A stretch of DNA of 64,000 bases from Acanthacorydalis orientalis (GCA_034766995.1 CM068314.1:17479201-17543200); one strand, 5' to 3'; shown: positions 36,811 through 50,226, numbered from the stretch's first letter. Numbers and translations: made by a program. The notes: generated from the sequence alone by a model not told the origin.

Positions 36811-37590
36811 GACATTAAACAACACATTTAAAAGTCCGTAAATCGTAATTATTTATTATCAGTATTATTATTATTTTATTGTACATAAATGAAACTGATC
36901 TTACAGTTAATCTTGACCACAATAATGTAATCAAATACTTTTGGAAAGATAAACAAGGTGGAAGTTGTAATGTTAAATTTTTATAAGATGTGCAAATAAA
37001 AGAAAATATAATAAATTAGTAAATGTATTATTTTATTCGTGAAATGTATTATTTTTTAGTAAATATTTGTTCTATTTTACAATTAATACTTTTTTTAAAT
37101 TAATACTAAATATATTTCTTATCGAAGATTAAAATGTTGTATATTTTAAGAGTCTGTTATCTGAATAGAATAAAAATATTATCGTTGATAAAATATTTTT
37201 ATAATTTTGTTACTAGTGCAATACATACGTATTTGGTCTGAAAATCTTTATTTATTTATTTATACATTACAAAAGACACACGCACATAGTTAATTACTCA
37301 CGCATATAAGAAATTATAATGAAAATTTATATTAATCTAAAAAAAATGATTATAAATTTTCTGCATTTTATTTGTCCGCTTTGAAAATATTAATGGCATA
37401 TTAATGAGGACAAGTAGTCAATTAATATTCATTCCAGTGCAGAGAATAATCAGATTAAACAATAAAAATGTTTCGTTTGCATTTTATCTTGACGTATAAA
37501 ATTGTATTCAATGCAGCTAACGCGAATAAAAAAGCATACAAACTACTATTAATTAACACAACGACAAACAAATTAATGTGAACCTATACG
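36811..37590. other. AT-rich non-coding DNA
   Basis: Nothing recognisable. Confidence 0.6.
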
Positions 37591-37594
37591 TAAC

Positions 37595-37745
37595 TTGTAA
37601 CGCTAATTAGTGACGACGAAGTTGCTCGTGAACGCCATTGCTGCACGTTCTTGGCGCTATATTGCTCTTATCACGATAGTTTTGTGTGCGCGGAAAACGA
37701 GCCGGTGATCTTGTTCGTGAGATGAGAATGCCGCGCCCATACACT
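37595..37745. promoter_or_regulatory. Candidate conserved non-coding island
   Basis: One of the most GC-rich stretches (GTGTGCGCGGAAAACGAGCC; GAATGCCGCGCCC). It has a GATA-type dyad TTATCACGATAG near 37669 and no sustained open frame. Consistent with a regulatory element or a promoter of an unseen transcript. Confidence 0.28.
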
Positions 37746-39034
37746 CAATGTTACTAATATACAAGAAAAACAGGAACACGAAATGTGCACATAAATAATA
37801 AATGTTAATGTCTTAAACTAGATCTGTAACTGATATATGCAACTGTATTTTAACAATTTTCATAAATAGATTAGAATGTTTTCAATAATTGACATGTTAA
37901 GTGCTTAGAAATCATATTTGTTACATTATGAGCGTTAATTTCCTGTTCTATTCAATATAGATGTAAATCGTAGTTTTGAATGCCAATGTCCATCCCAACG
38001 ATACGAAGAAGCAGCTATGCATCCATAAATTATTTATTATATAAAGGTTACTACACGGTCGATACTCTGCCGTTGTTGTGATGAATTATCAAATTATGCG
38101 TTCAATAAATTGCAGCATCATTTGAGCAAGCAATCCGAGTGTTCAGTCAAATGTAAACAAGTTTTATATCTGCCATGCGAGTTTAACGTATGACCATAAT
38201 TTACTGGCATCATAAACGATAATTATATTTTAATAATTTAAATTATGTTCGGGTTAACCAAGAATTCCAACAATTTCAGCATTTGAAACCGAATGGTGTT
38301 TTCTTTATTCTATTTCTATTCAATATAAAATACAATAGAACGATCAATCTAAACAACGTTTGAAATCGGAATGAGAGCGTTTTTTTATATTAGCTGTTTT
38401 TTTTTTTTAATTCTACTACATTACAATATAAAACATATTATTACTAGAAAGAGTGTTTTTTTTTTCTTCTAATAAATGAAATCTCTAATATAAACTTTCA
38501 TATTAGTAAAACTAACACAAACTTCTATAGAAAGAGAATATAATTACGTTAAATTTTGTATAATTAAAGTATCAAAGAAAAGTTGTTTAGTACAAATAAT
38601 TATAAAGAACTATTTATTATGAGAACTGTTCTACAACTTTTAAAGTAAGTAACGAAATATAAATACATCATCTAATTAATTAATATTATACATTTCTTAA
38701 ATTTATATCAACATTTTTTTTACATAAAAACGAGATAAGTTATCTCAAAGTCTCTTAAATATATAAATTTGTTCACATTAATTAAAATTGTGAAAAGGAT
38801 TGATTTTGAAATAAAAGAAAGATTGTTTTTTCCAGTCAGATACTTTTTACTATTACCTCGTTATTTAAAAAGCCAATTAATTTATTAACTTATATACTAA
38901 ATTCGAAAGCAATTAAGTAATTATTTTGTTCAAAACTAAGAAAATAATGATGTACGATTATTTTGAAGTCAAACATAGAATTTCTTAATTAAATATTTTA
39001 AATGTCACTTACGGCAACAAATTTCTTCATGTCA

Positions 39035-39035
<1 letters not shown>
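37746..39035. other. AT-rich non-coding DNA
   Basis: Moderately complex sequence to about 38300, then simple AT-rich DNA. No gene. Confidence 0.55.
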
Positions 39036-39037
<2 letters not shown>

Positions 39038-39127
<90 letters not shown>

Positions 39128-39130
39128 ATA
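39038..39130. repeat. (TA)n microsatellite, about 41 copies
   Basis: A pure run of about 82 bases followed by GTATGTATATA; among the longest tracts here. Confidence 0.97.
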
Positions 39131-39960
39131 TTTAAAAACTTGTACAGATAGCAACAAAACTGAAATAGATTAAAATGTTTATTTTTTATTTATAGTACAA
39201 AATATTTACTTATTTACTGTTATATTTAACACGATGACCAAGCAAATAAACAAACTGTCTTAGGTATATTTCATTGAATGAAATTGTTTTTGAAAACAGT
39301 GAATTTTATTTCTATATCGTTGTATTATCAATTTGTGATCTTGAACAAAAATAAATATTTTTAAATGTGTATGATTTTTAACATTCCATTAAGGATTTAG
39401 TTTATAAACATAAAGTATTGTTATTTAAATTTTGAATATCAATTCATTTGCATGTATTTACGATATCGTAACGTATTTATTTTTAAAAATCTTTTCACAC
39501 GTGACTTGTTAAATATATTACTGTTATACTTTATTCAACATATTATATATAATGTGATAATTTCTTATTTTTAAAAATTCTTGTAATATTAAAACTGAAA
39601 AGATTGTAAAGGAAACTTAATTTACATTTAAATATAAATGTATTTTATCTCAATATTTTTTTTCATTTTTAAAATGAAACGAATATAATCGTATATTTGT
39701 AGTTTAAACCATATTTTTAAATATAAACATTTTTGTTTTTAAGTTACATTCTAAGCTATAAATTTTAATTTATTAAAAGTAATTGTAGATCCTTCAAAAC
39801 GGCACTGAAGTTGATTCAGTATTAATTATAACCTAAATCCAACCTTGTAACATATGTCATTTTTCATTAAAAAAGCAATTTGTCTTCAGCGTTTAATGAA
39901 CTTCGATAGTAAGAGCGTTCTGATATAATTTAAATAAAAAAGATATTATCTTTTTTTAGA
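39131..39960. other. AT-rich non-coding DNA
   Basis: Nothing recognisable. Confidence 0.6.
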
Positions 39961-39963
39961 ATT

Positions 39964-39985
39964 TATATATGTATATATATGTATA

Positions 39986-40022
<37 letters not shown>
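39964..40022. repeat. Higher-order TATG/(TA)n microsatellite
   Basis: A 10-base unit (GTATATATAT) occurs three times in a row before a pure TA run, showing expansion of an interrupted unit. Confidence 0.93.
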
Positions 40023-40027
<5 letters not shown>

Positions 40028-41555
40028 TTGACATTGACATTATAATATAGCTCCTATTTTAATTTAGATTTGTAATGATTTATATTCTGATCTATTTTCT
40101 AATAAATGGAACTAATTTATCTTACTGGTTATCATTTTGTCAGTTAAACTTTTTAAACAAATTTAAATTATATTATTTTTATCAAAAAGTGTGTGTATAA
40201 GTGTGAACTTTTTAAACATTTATTTTTTACAAATAAAGTATATTTGTATATTTTTTCCATTAGGGATTTTTTTAAATGAGAATTTAAAAATATATAGAAT
40301 TATTCAAGTTTTAGTAAGCAAATAAATATGGAAATAAATTAAAAATTACAAAATAAATGTCTTCTTATTAAAAATACCTTTAACAAGTATTAAAATATAT
40401 GTGTAAATAAAAATATATTTGAATTAACTATTCAATTAATTTCATTATTAAAAACTAAATTTTAATAAAAAGTTTTGTAAATTTGATAAAAGTATATATC
40501 TAATTAAAACTTTTCATAATTACTACTTACTCAGTACATTTCATAACAAAACATTAATTATTAATAAATGTATAATTGATTTTAATCATTCATGTTCTAT
40601 AATTATCAGTAATATTTCATTTCTATAAATAAATTCAAGATGAATGCTCATCTCTCAATCAAAAATAATAACGTTAATAATTCGTATCGTATCTACCGAC
40701 AATATTAATAAATGAAGAGAAACAACATGCTTATATATTTATTCTTTTCTTCACAAATATTCGTATTAATATACATTCGAAATTGTAAAAGTCTCATAAA
40801 ATACATACACATATATTCTTTTATACAGAATGTAGTAGGTAGTCGAATCGTTTTTTGTTCAGTTAATCTGAAACAAAATTTATATCTACCCTCCAGCAAT
40901 GTACAGTTGTTGACATCTTCTTGGAAGTTCCTAATTGTATCTTTTTTAGATACACAAAGAACTGTAGTTTTTTTTAATAAACTGAATGTTATTGAAAACG
41001 TTTCATTAAACAAAGAACATTTTATAAATAGCTCATTTCAGTGATTTGTTTAATGTTCGTTAAATTTGTATTCAAATGGAGAGAAATATTGCCAATTATT
41101 ATTTGAAATTTGATTTTTTTTTAATGTTTCACACTTGTATAAATTCATACAACATATACAACATTCCAATAGAACTTTATTATTATCATTAACAATAATA
41201 ATACAACTATCATTGAGATTTTCTTTAGTTGTCAATATTAAACACAAATTTGACTTGTTTAAAAAGTTATATTGAATTACTTATATAATCATTTTGAATT
41301 TACATTTTCTTGAAGATTTCATATATTTAAAATGTAATTTATATAATATATTAATTTTATTTGTTCACTCTTAGATTCCATGAAATGTCTTGAAGTTTTC
41401 ATGACTGATTTCAGCAGTAGCTAAAATTACTTTTAATTAAAAAAATACTTTATAGAAACGAAACGAAGATAAAAAATATACAAGTTTCTTTAATTACGTA
41501 CTTGAAGTAAATATAAATAAAAGTATTATGAAATTTTTAAAAGTAATTTCAACGT
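40023..41555. other. AT-rich non-coding DNA
   Basis: A block at 40700-41045 is open on both strands for about 100 codons (110 aa plus, 102 aa minus) but the peptides are I/F/K/N/Y-rich and match nothing known; the length is modest for this composition. I do not call a gene. Confidence 0.45.
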
Positions 41556-41561
41556 CCACCC

Positions 41562-41573
41562 TCACACACACAC

Positions 41574-41634
<61 letters not shown>
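41562..41634. repeat. Compound (CA)n(TA)n microsatellite
   Basis: About six CA units, ATT, about 24 TA units, then GTATATA. Confidence 0.95.
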
Positions 41635-41635
<1 letters not shown>

Positions 41636-42100
41636 ATTATTAAAAACGTTTATAACAAAATGAATCATTTTGCACTAACCTTTTAGTATTATTCTTAATG
41701 GAGGTTGTTTTATTTTAAAATTACGTTACATTAAATACAGCGTTGCGTGTTAAAAATATTTTGTTAAATTAAAAGCTGTTAAAAGATTAATTTACCTTCA
41801 GAATTTTACGCAACACGTTATATCTATTTACACCATAAAATTTAATTTACAACGTTTCTACATATTTATTTTGTTAGCGTACGTTCTTTCCTTGGCTTAG
41901 TACTTCCTCAATGTTAAACGTTACTACACACTTAGTGTGAATTAATACGTTTGTAAATTATTTACTTTAGTTCATTTTCTAATTATTATAAAACATCATT
42001 TTTATCATCGTATGTACCTAAAATATAAAATAATTTTGTTTATGTATTTTTATTTTCTAAAAATATGTAAATGGAGTTTAAATTTATTTTAGATTTATAT
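41635..42100. other. AT-rich non-coding DNA
   Basis: Nothing recognisable. Confidence 0.6.
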
Positions 42101-42102
42101 CT

Positions 42103-42169
42103 TTTTTCAATTAAATATAGTAATATCTCATTTTTCAATTAAATATAGTAATATCTCATTTTTCAATTA
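42103..42169. repeat. Tandem repeat, 28-bp period, 2.4 copies
   Basis: Two identical 28-base units (42103-42130 and 42131-42158) beginning TTTTTCAATTAAATATAG are followed by 11 bases of a third. Identity of the full copies points to recent duplication by slippage. Confidence 0.95.
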
Positions 42170-42215
42170 CTTTTTGTAACTCATCTTTAAAGAACTATTT
42201 TCTGATATTTCTATA

Positions 42216-42217
<2 letters not shown>

Positions 42218-42263
<46 letters not shown>
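42218..42263. repeat. (TA)n microsatellite, about 22 copies
   Basis: A pure run after ACTC. Confidence 0.95.
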
Positions 42264-42267
<4 letters not shown>

Positions 42268-43260
42268 TGTGAACATTTTTTCTTAAATATTGTCAACCTT
42301 GAATTTGTTATTAATTTTAAAATTAATACATTTGTATATTTTTCTTGAAATAAATCAAGCTTATAACTTTATGTTAATTATAAAAATGCAAATATTTCTA
42401 AATTATTATTATTGATGTTCAAATAAAAATTCCACAAAAAATGTACAACCTTTGAATATAACTGATTTATTCTTGTACTTGCGAATAATTTAAATTTTCT
42501 TAAATACTTTTTATTACTTTATGTGCGTATTAAATAACAAAAAAATGTGAATATTTTTCAAATTTATAAATGCGAAAAAATTTTGATTGAAAATTAAATT
42601 GTTCAATTCTACGTTAACAACTCTCTTTATTCGGAACTGTTTGTATACCAAATTAAAAATAGTGCCTGTACATGTGGTATTTTTTATTTAATCATCATCC
42701 TATTTATTATTTCTGAAAAGAATGTTGAAGTTTTAATGGTAAATGCATACTTACATGTACAGCTCTATTACATTCAATTGATAATGAGTGTACGTGATAA
42801 AATTTAATTGGTATTGTTATTATTAAAAACGTTGAAAAAGTAGTACATTTTATGGCTAACTTTTTTTTATTAAAATTATAAATGTTTAAATCGTTAAAAA
42901 GAATATATGGAAAAATGGATTTTCAATAGAATTCTATTTTTAAATAAAATTGTCAGTAATTACATCTACTCCATTTTTTTATAATAAATTGTTTAAAAAA
43001 TAATCGATAATTCTTTGTAAATATATATAATTAATATCAATTTATGATACATTCCATTCGTTTGTTGATAATGGAAAAAGTTAATTACTTAAAGTGTTTA
43101 TTTTAACTATCATAAAATTATAGCACATATATCACGCTTTAATTATTTCCGTTCGTTACACTACGGTATAAGGTTTGTAGCAATTTATATCAAATTTTAC
43201 ATTATACAGACTTACGTATGTAAATTAAATGTTTGTTTTGTGTAAGATTTATAGCCGAAA
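42264..43260. other. AT-rich non-coding DNA
   Basis: Nothing recognisable. Confidence 0.6.
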
Positions 43261-43265
43261 AATCA

Positions 43266-43266
43266 G

Positions 43267-43294
<28 letters not shown>
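43266..43294. repeat. (TA)n microsatellite, about 14 copies
   Basis: A pure run. Confidence 0.93.
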
Positions 43295-43297
<3 letters not shown>

Positions 43298-43554
43298 ATA
43301 TAAAATATATAAATTATATAAATTTATATACATAAAATATCTCGTTTATAATTTTCAATTAGTTTGAAACATTTCGCATAAAATTCGAATGAACTTTTAA
43401 AATTAAATTAAATATTAAAATTGAACTAACAAAATTTACGTACAAATCTAATTAAACATAAAACATCTCACAAAACAGACAAGTAATTTCATATATGCGA
43501 ACATTTACATTCACTTATGTTTTATTTATCTTGGACAAACAATACGAAACAAGG

Positions 43555-43775
43555 TTTGTTATTTCTCTCTTGTGGGAACGAGGACCGGCTGGCATGGAAG
43601 AGACCCCCTCGGCCCGGACGACTCCACGCCACTTGCGAAACACTCAAGTGCACCCAACTGCCATTGTACCACACCCTTCCCTCATCATCATTCTGAACAC
43701 AGCCACCCCGTCGATATAACATATTATGAAAACAACTCCCGGCTCATAACATCATTTAAACAAACCCCCGCTTGT
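43555..43775. other. Sharp GC-rich island, unknown function
   Basis: About 200 bases including the highest G+C of the window (GGACCGGCTGGCATGG; CCCCCTCGGCCCGGACG). Three frames are open across it: plus 43495-43719, plus 43572-43784 and minus 43522-43722. None gives a recognised domain. The plus strand becomes C-rich toward the right. Candidates are an exon of a longer gene, an unrecognised transposon piece, or a conserved RNA or promoter element. The boundaries with AT-rich DNA are abrupt. Confidence 0.3.
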
Positions 43776-43920
43776 CAATTGTAATCATACTTATCATAAT
43801 AAAAAATAATCATATTCTCAACTACTTGTCGAATCTATTTGTTATTTTATTTGTTTAAAACTTAAATTTTGTGAATACATTGTGCACGAATGTTAGAATA
43901 ACATTAATCCATATATACTT

Positions 43921-43939
43921 GTGTATATGTATGTATGCG

Positions 43940-43990
<51 letters not shown>

Positions 43991-44012
43991 ATATCCACAC
44001 ACACACAGATAC

Positions 44013-44069
<57 letters not shown>

Positions 44070-44084
44070 CACACACAGATACAC

Positions 44085-44137
<53 letters not shown>

Positions 44138-44140
44138 TAC
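43921..44140. repeat. Compound microsatellite block
   Basis: Alternating (TA)n runs (about 43943-43988, 44018-44062, 44094-44124) separated by (CA)n and (TG)n segments such as CACACACACAGATACA, which occurs twice. The block spans about 220 bases with arms that could pair with each other. All long open frames here are Y-I/Y-T repeats from the microsatellite. Confidence 0.96.
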
Positions 44141-44333
44141 GGTATTTCATTTTATTTTAGAACGACCAAGTTGTTGAATATTTGATTTTTATTCCTCAGA
44201 ACTCGTGAATTGCAATATACATTTTTTAAAAAAATAAATTCTATTTCCGAGAACTAAACAAACTGTTACAAGAAAACTTATTGATTTCTTGTAATGTTGT
44301 TCTTTAAATATTTTGAAGATATTTTTATAGAAT

Positions 44334-44334
<1 letters not shown>

Positions 44335-44387
<53 letters not shown>
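44335..44387. repeat. (TA)n microsatellite, about 26 copies
   Basis: A pure run. Confidence 0.95.
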
Positions 44388-44388
<1 letters not shown>

Positions 44389-44523
44389 CTTTTTTAATAT
44401 TTTAAATTTGATTTGACTTGTATACGAAATAAAAACCTGCTTGCAATAAATATGTATATGTTAATTATTTTTTAATAAATGTCAAAACATAAACCATTGA
44501 TAAAAACACATCAACGAATTGTG

Positions 44524-44524
<1 letters not shown>

Positions 44525-44606
<82 letters not shown>

Positions 44607-44627
44607 ACATATATATATATACACACA
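44525..44627. repeat. Long (TA)n microsatellite with TG/CA dyad tail
   Basis: About 38 TA units, GTGTGTACA, a second short TA run and ACACACA, so the tail is an inverted repeat. Confidence 0.96.
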
Positions 44628-44649
44628 ATTCTATTGACATTATTTTCAA

Positions 44650-45900
44650 GAATTTAAATGTATATCGTGTATAAAATATTAAAAAGAAACAAATATTTCT
44701 TACTTGAAAAATTACAAACATGACATTAAAGAATATTGGACTTTCTAGTTTAATAAAAAAAGATATATTTTATAGTCTTATAGCAATTTAAAATTTCGAC
44801 GAAAAATATATAAAACAGTAAGGTTATTTTATATTCGAAGTATTTTGTAAGTCGAGTATAATATTACAAGAATATCTTTCTTCTAGAATATTTTTAGTAT
44901 TGACAAAAATCCGTTTATATATTTTTATAAATGCTATATATCATACGTTGCTTGCTGTCTTTGACTATAAGAATCAAATCTGTATCGATTTGTTTCGCGA
45001 TTTTAATTATAAAAATAAATTATATTTAAAAATCCAAGAATTGTTCGTGTTTTAATTTTTATTAGGTTAAAAAAAGGAAGTAAAATGGTCGTGTTGATAA
45101 GTATATTTGTGTTAATTAGTCAAGTGATTAAATAAAAGTAAAAAAAAAGAAATATCTTTCATATATTATAAATATATTTAAATTTTTTTATATTAAAAAA
45201 AATATAATATTTGTAGGTATTACTTTTAAAATGAATATTTTTTTGTCGTAAATAGATTTTAGTAAATCTCTCTTTTAATGAATTTTTCACCGTACAAAAC
45301 TACATTTTTATTCTGTTCTAAAATACCCAATAATACACGCATTTCGTTAGGAATGTCATCGTCCTCAGAGAGATGGAAATATAAAAAAATCCAAAATGTT
45401 TTTTCCATTATTTAAATTTGGTTGATCATAAAAAAATGCATTATTCATCTTTAAAAATATATTTTTATAATTTTTGCTCTAATCAGTAACTAAGTAAGAG
45501 AAAAAATGTATTTTATTTATTTATATCTTCAAATTCCTTAAAAATGCAGTCGTCGCTTTCGAAATGCACATAAGCAATAAAAATGATCTATAACCAATTA
45601 AACTAATTTTTTATCAGGTTTTTTTCCTTTAGGACAAATTCATTCACGAACGTAAATTTAACCACAGTCACAAAAACTGCAATAAATTCTAATCACTTGG
45701 GTTTTTAATAATGTAATTATTGATAATTTAATACTATTGTTTAAATATTGGTTTGACATATCTTTAAAGAGATAAATTCCCCACAGTAAAATTCATTTAA
45801 TAATTTATATCATTCGCAGAATAGCTCAATTATTATACTACTAATTAAATGTCAGTTATTAAAATACAATTTATATTTGAATAAGGTTTCGTCGTTAATT
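44650..45900. other. AT-rich non-coding DNA
   Basis: Nothing recognisable. Confidence 0.6.
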
Positions 45901-45989
45901 CTACGATACCATCAGGCGATTACAATGCGTAGCATCACTTATATTTATGACCAACAACCCATACAGATATATTCCCATTCTTAATATAT

Positions 45990-46086
<97 letters not shown>
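45990..46086. repeat. Compound (CA)n(TA)n microsatellite
   Basis: About 14 CA units followed directly by about 31 TA units. Confidence 0.96.
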
Positions 46087-46088
<2 letters not shown>

Positions 46089-46089
46089 T

Positions 46090-46940
46090 ATGTGTACAAT
46101 ATTCATTACTCAAATTTATATATTTATATTACACGATAATTTTAGTACAATTTATAAATCCTTGTGCTATTAGTCAATGACACATATAATCTCGAAATAA
46201 TAATACTTTTCATAAACGAATATCATCTGTGTAAAATGTCAAATAACTTTTAATTTCCTCATTATTTATTTTCATCTTTTTTGTTTTTCTGTAATTTATC
46301 TCGTATTTTTGTGCGCATTGCGAAGGATATAAATATCAAGTTCCAAGTGTACACACTGACAATGTATACGTATTATATACATGTTTCGTACTCACACATA
46401 CACACATATTATATATAAACATAAAATGTTGTGTTTGTTTATGTAGAAAGTAGGCCACAGACATTATTTATGGAAAGCTATTTCTTGAAATTTCCAGTTT
46501 TTTTTACTATCGGATTATACAAATACACTTTTTAATAATTTTCAATTTGTATTTAATTTCAGTTCGAGTTGAATAAACCGTTCTTTTATTTATTATCTAT
46601 TTAATACGTTTACGTTCTTTAATTGATATTAATTATCATTATTATTTATATTTGTAGACTTAAAAGTATTTTTATATAAAATAATTACTGAATGTAATTA
46701 TTTCAATTAGTTATAAAATCTAATAAAAATGTTTCATTAAAAATTTTAATAATTTCATTATTATTTCGAAAATCCTTTTTATGTTTGAAATATAATTCAA
46801 TTATCATTAATTATTTGTTTCTCGTTTATAATTTATTTTTTAAATTATGTTTTAAAATTAGTATTCACCATATTTTAGGTAATTTAATCTGTTTAATATA
46901 AACATCGAAATAATTTATAAATATGTAAATTTTATACCGA
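46090..46940. other. AT-rich non-coding DNA
   Basis: Nothing recognisable. Confidence 0.6.
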
Positions 46941-46941
46941 T

Positions 46942-46943
46942 TG

Positions 46944-47028
<85 letters not shown>

Positions 47029-47033
47029 ACATA
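46942..47033. repeat. Compound (TA)n(TG/TATG)n(TA)n microsatellite
   Basis: A TA run, GTGTGTGTATGTGTATGTGTATGTG (period 6), then a second TA run of about 14 units. Confidence 0.95.
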
Positions 47034-47039
47034 CTATTT

Positions 47040-48640
47040 TTTATATTAAAAACCAGTAAAATATGCATCATCAAAATGTATATATTCTATAATTTCATTA
47101 AGTTTCTGCGACAAAATACAAATTTCCCTCTCCTTCATCAAAAATAAATCTCTGAGTACATTTTAATAACGCAAATAATGGAGGTTTCTAATGCATGACT
47201 TGTTATTAAAATGAAAACTTTTTAATGGAAAAAGTAATAAAAAATTTAAATGAATTTACTCTAGTGAAGCGGAAATTCGAGTCATATTAAAATTCCTTTA
47301 TTTATATTTATGATTTCAGTATTCACCGTTTCAAATAATATAATTTGTTTTAAATGTAAATTCAAATAAGCAAGTCGATTGAAAATTATTTTTCCATTAA
47401 CAGTTTGAAACAGCCTATTGTTTTCAATGTATTGTTTTATAATATTTGTTCAAAATAGCTTATCTTCTTCGATTCTTTCTTTGTACTTTAAATTCGATGA
47501 TACAATATTGATTGTTTTATTTTAATAATTTATTTTTGTAATAAAAACGTTCAAGTTTGAAGGAGGAGATTCTTTTATTGATTTTATCGAATTATATCCG
47601 TATAAAAATATATTTTTTTATTAAACAAATACTGAATTTTAATCATTTTGTATTATAAAGAATAAAGACATGATTTTAACATCATTATTTGAAATTTATT
47701 TTTACTTATTTATTGAGTCATTATTTTTATTTCGTATAATAACATCTCTAAATATTAAAAAAAAATACCTCGAGAAAGCAATGTCATCGACTTTGATTTT
47801 AAATTCATTATAAATGCATGAAGTTACTAAACATTAAAAATAAAAATGATATAACCATCTGGTCATCTCTAATATCCACAGTCTGTATAAAAATCTATAT
47901 ATTGTATAAATTGTACGCTTTTAAAACCTATCTTTTTTATTTAAATTTATATTCTATGTATTATCTTTTTTTAATAACTCTATTTTTCTTCATCTCCATA
48001 CAACCATTCTCATTCCACCCTGTCTCAAGAACGCTCGCCTGAGGCAGAATAATAAAATGTTTTATTAAACTCGTAAAAACTTTGTTTTGTTTAAGTTATA
48101 TTCTTTTGATAACCTGCTATTTCTAGAGTTTTTATTACGACAAAAAAAAACTACATACAATCAAAAAAGCTTTTGTTATTTCAACTATATTGTAATGATA
48201 TTGTCTCATTTTAACTAAGTCCTATCTTTTTTTCATTCCTTAAATAAACTTGTCTCTCTTATATAATTATAATCTCGACTTTTCGAAAAAAAAATTCAGA
48301 GACGCATTTTTAAATATTAATAATAATTTATTTCAATTTTACATTTATTAAAATAATTTCAATTTTATATTTTATATTTAATAAGGAATATTCTTTATAC
48401 AGATTTAATGTAGACTTTTCTCATAACAGGTCGATGAAAATTTTATAATTGAATTTCTTTTGTATTATGTCTATACATATATGAAATTGAAGAAAATTCC
48501 AATATTTTCTTTATAACATCGAGGCAGCGTTATCGTTTTTTTACTGAATTTATATTGTTACAAAATATTTTTAATTAAGTATTTTTATTTGTCTTTTTTG
48601 TTTGTTAAAATTTTATACATACCGACTTATATGTATACAT
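47040..48640. other. AT-rich non-coding DNA
   Basis: No gene. A small C-rich patch at 47985-48045 (CCATTCTCATTCCACCCTGT) has no supported frame. Confidence 0.55.
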
Positions 48641-48650
48641 ACATGCATGC

Positions 48651-48695
<45 letters not shown>
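48641..48695. repeat. (TA)n microsatellite with one phase slip
   Basis: Two TA runs joined by TT, preceded by TACATGCATGCA. Confidence 0.94.
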
Positions 48696-48699
<4 letters not shown>

Positions 48700-49614
48700 C
48701 TAATTGGAATAAAATTGTAATTAAATATAATAAAACGGAAACCATAAGTACTTACAAAATTGATACATATGTAAATATCTTAAAATGTTCCAAATTTGTT
48801 AATTATAGAATGTGATTTTTACTGGGCTTGATGGGTATTATGAAGTCGAAATTAAAATAAGTTTATGGTAAACAAAACTTATTACTTCTTTTGTAACTTA
48901 AATATAAACGAGTATTGATGACATTAATGATATGAGAGTATTGATTGATAGAAACTGATAATATGATTTTTATTATTTGTGATAAACTTTCTTTTAATTC
49001 TTTCAATTTACACTTGAATTTTAGTGACTATTGTTTGAAAATATAAATATTATTTATTAACTTAGACTTGTTATATCCAACAAGTGTTAGTAAACAAAAT
49101 AAACGAATGTTGTCACAAGACTCCACAAGATAGTTGTACAAAAGTAAATGCAAATTAAGTAAGAACAACTTTAAAAATAATTACGTCGTTTACAAATCAA
49201 AAACAAAAAAAACTACGTTTTCTGTATGAGAGTAATGGATTTTGAATTACGGATTTTTTGTAAAATAAAAAAATGGTTTAAAAAGCTTACTAAATTATAT
49301 TTATTTCATCAAGTTGATGCGATTTTTTCTAAAAAGGGTTTTAATAATTTTCTTTGTAATATTTAATACTTTTGAAGTTGTATTTTAAAAACAGCATTTT
49401 TTTTATTTCAAGCATAACTTTAGTTTCGAGTTTATTACTTGATGTAGATTATTATTCAATAAGAAAGCATATCTTTGAATCCATCCAACAAATATTTTTT
49501 GTTAAATAATTGTCAATTAACATATTTAACAAATTTATAAATGTACTTATTTCAATTAATTTTTGTTTAATACTGTTAATAATATTATTTCTAATAAATA
49601 ATTAATGTATAATA

Positions 49615-49616
<2 letters not shown>

Positions 49617-49666
<50 letters not shown>
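49617..49666. repeat. (TA)n microsatellite, about 24 copies
   Basis: A pure run. Confidence 0.95.
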
Positions 49667-49668
<2 letters not shown>

Positions 49669-49914
49669 TTGACATTTGTTGTTTTGGGTCACATCAGTTT
49701 TTTATTCTCCACTGTAACTTTCACAGATCTTAGAAATTCTAAAATATGCCTGAAAATGGCACACAAGTTGAAACTAAGACGAGAGAATCGTTATATTACA
49801 TTATAGAGATAATATTTTAACAAGCTCACCAATATAAAAGCATACATTAATAATTATGTATTTAAATAATAATTTTATGTATATAAGTATATATGTAGAT
49901 AACCAGACAAATAT

Positions 49915-49990
49915 AGTTAAGTGGATAGCTCAATGCGTTTCTCATCATTGTGTCAAAAGTTCAATTTGAGGTACATTCATGTAAAGACCG
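49915..49990 (+). mobile_element. Possible tRNA-like (SINE-type) remnant
   Basis: TAGCTCAATGCG at 49926-49937 resembles a pol III A box and AGTTCAATTT at 49958-49967 resembles a degraded B box, at tRNA-like spacing. I cannot fold a full cloverleaf from it, so it is not called a tRNA. A decayed SINE head or tRNA pseudogene is possible, as is chance. Confidence 0.2.
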
Positions 49991-50174
49991 GTTCTTTTTT
50001 TAATAAAAAATCTGTAATAAGATTTCTTATCTTAATAGTGTCGTACGATAATTAAAATTAACATATTTGGCCGTTATTATATTTATTTTTGAATTTTCAC
50101 GCCAATATTAGAAATACTGCCTATTAAGAACCGGTATAATTTTTAACTTGAATTTTGAAAACTATAATATTTTA

Positions 50175-50226
<52 letters not shown>

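Noticed and set aside
40705..41044. Overlapping 110-codon plus and 102-codon minus open frames
   Set aside because: Both are rich in I, F, K, N, Y and L with no domain. Both strands are open at once, as chance allows in AT-rich DNA with few stops locally, and G+C is not raised.
43855..44185. Several open frames of 70-104 codons on both strands encoding Y-I and Y-T/H repeats
   Set aside because: They are direct translations of (TA)n and (CA)n microsatellites, open in all frames because TA repeats in this phase give TAT/ATA codons. The same applies to frames at 15651, 44482, 45901, 46865, 50549, 51097, 57509, 61336 and 61836.
49915..49990. tRNA gene
   Set aside because: A- and B-box-like words are present, but I could not find matching acceptor, D, anticodon and T stems; kept only as a weak SINE-like remnant.
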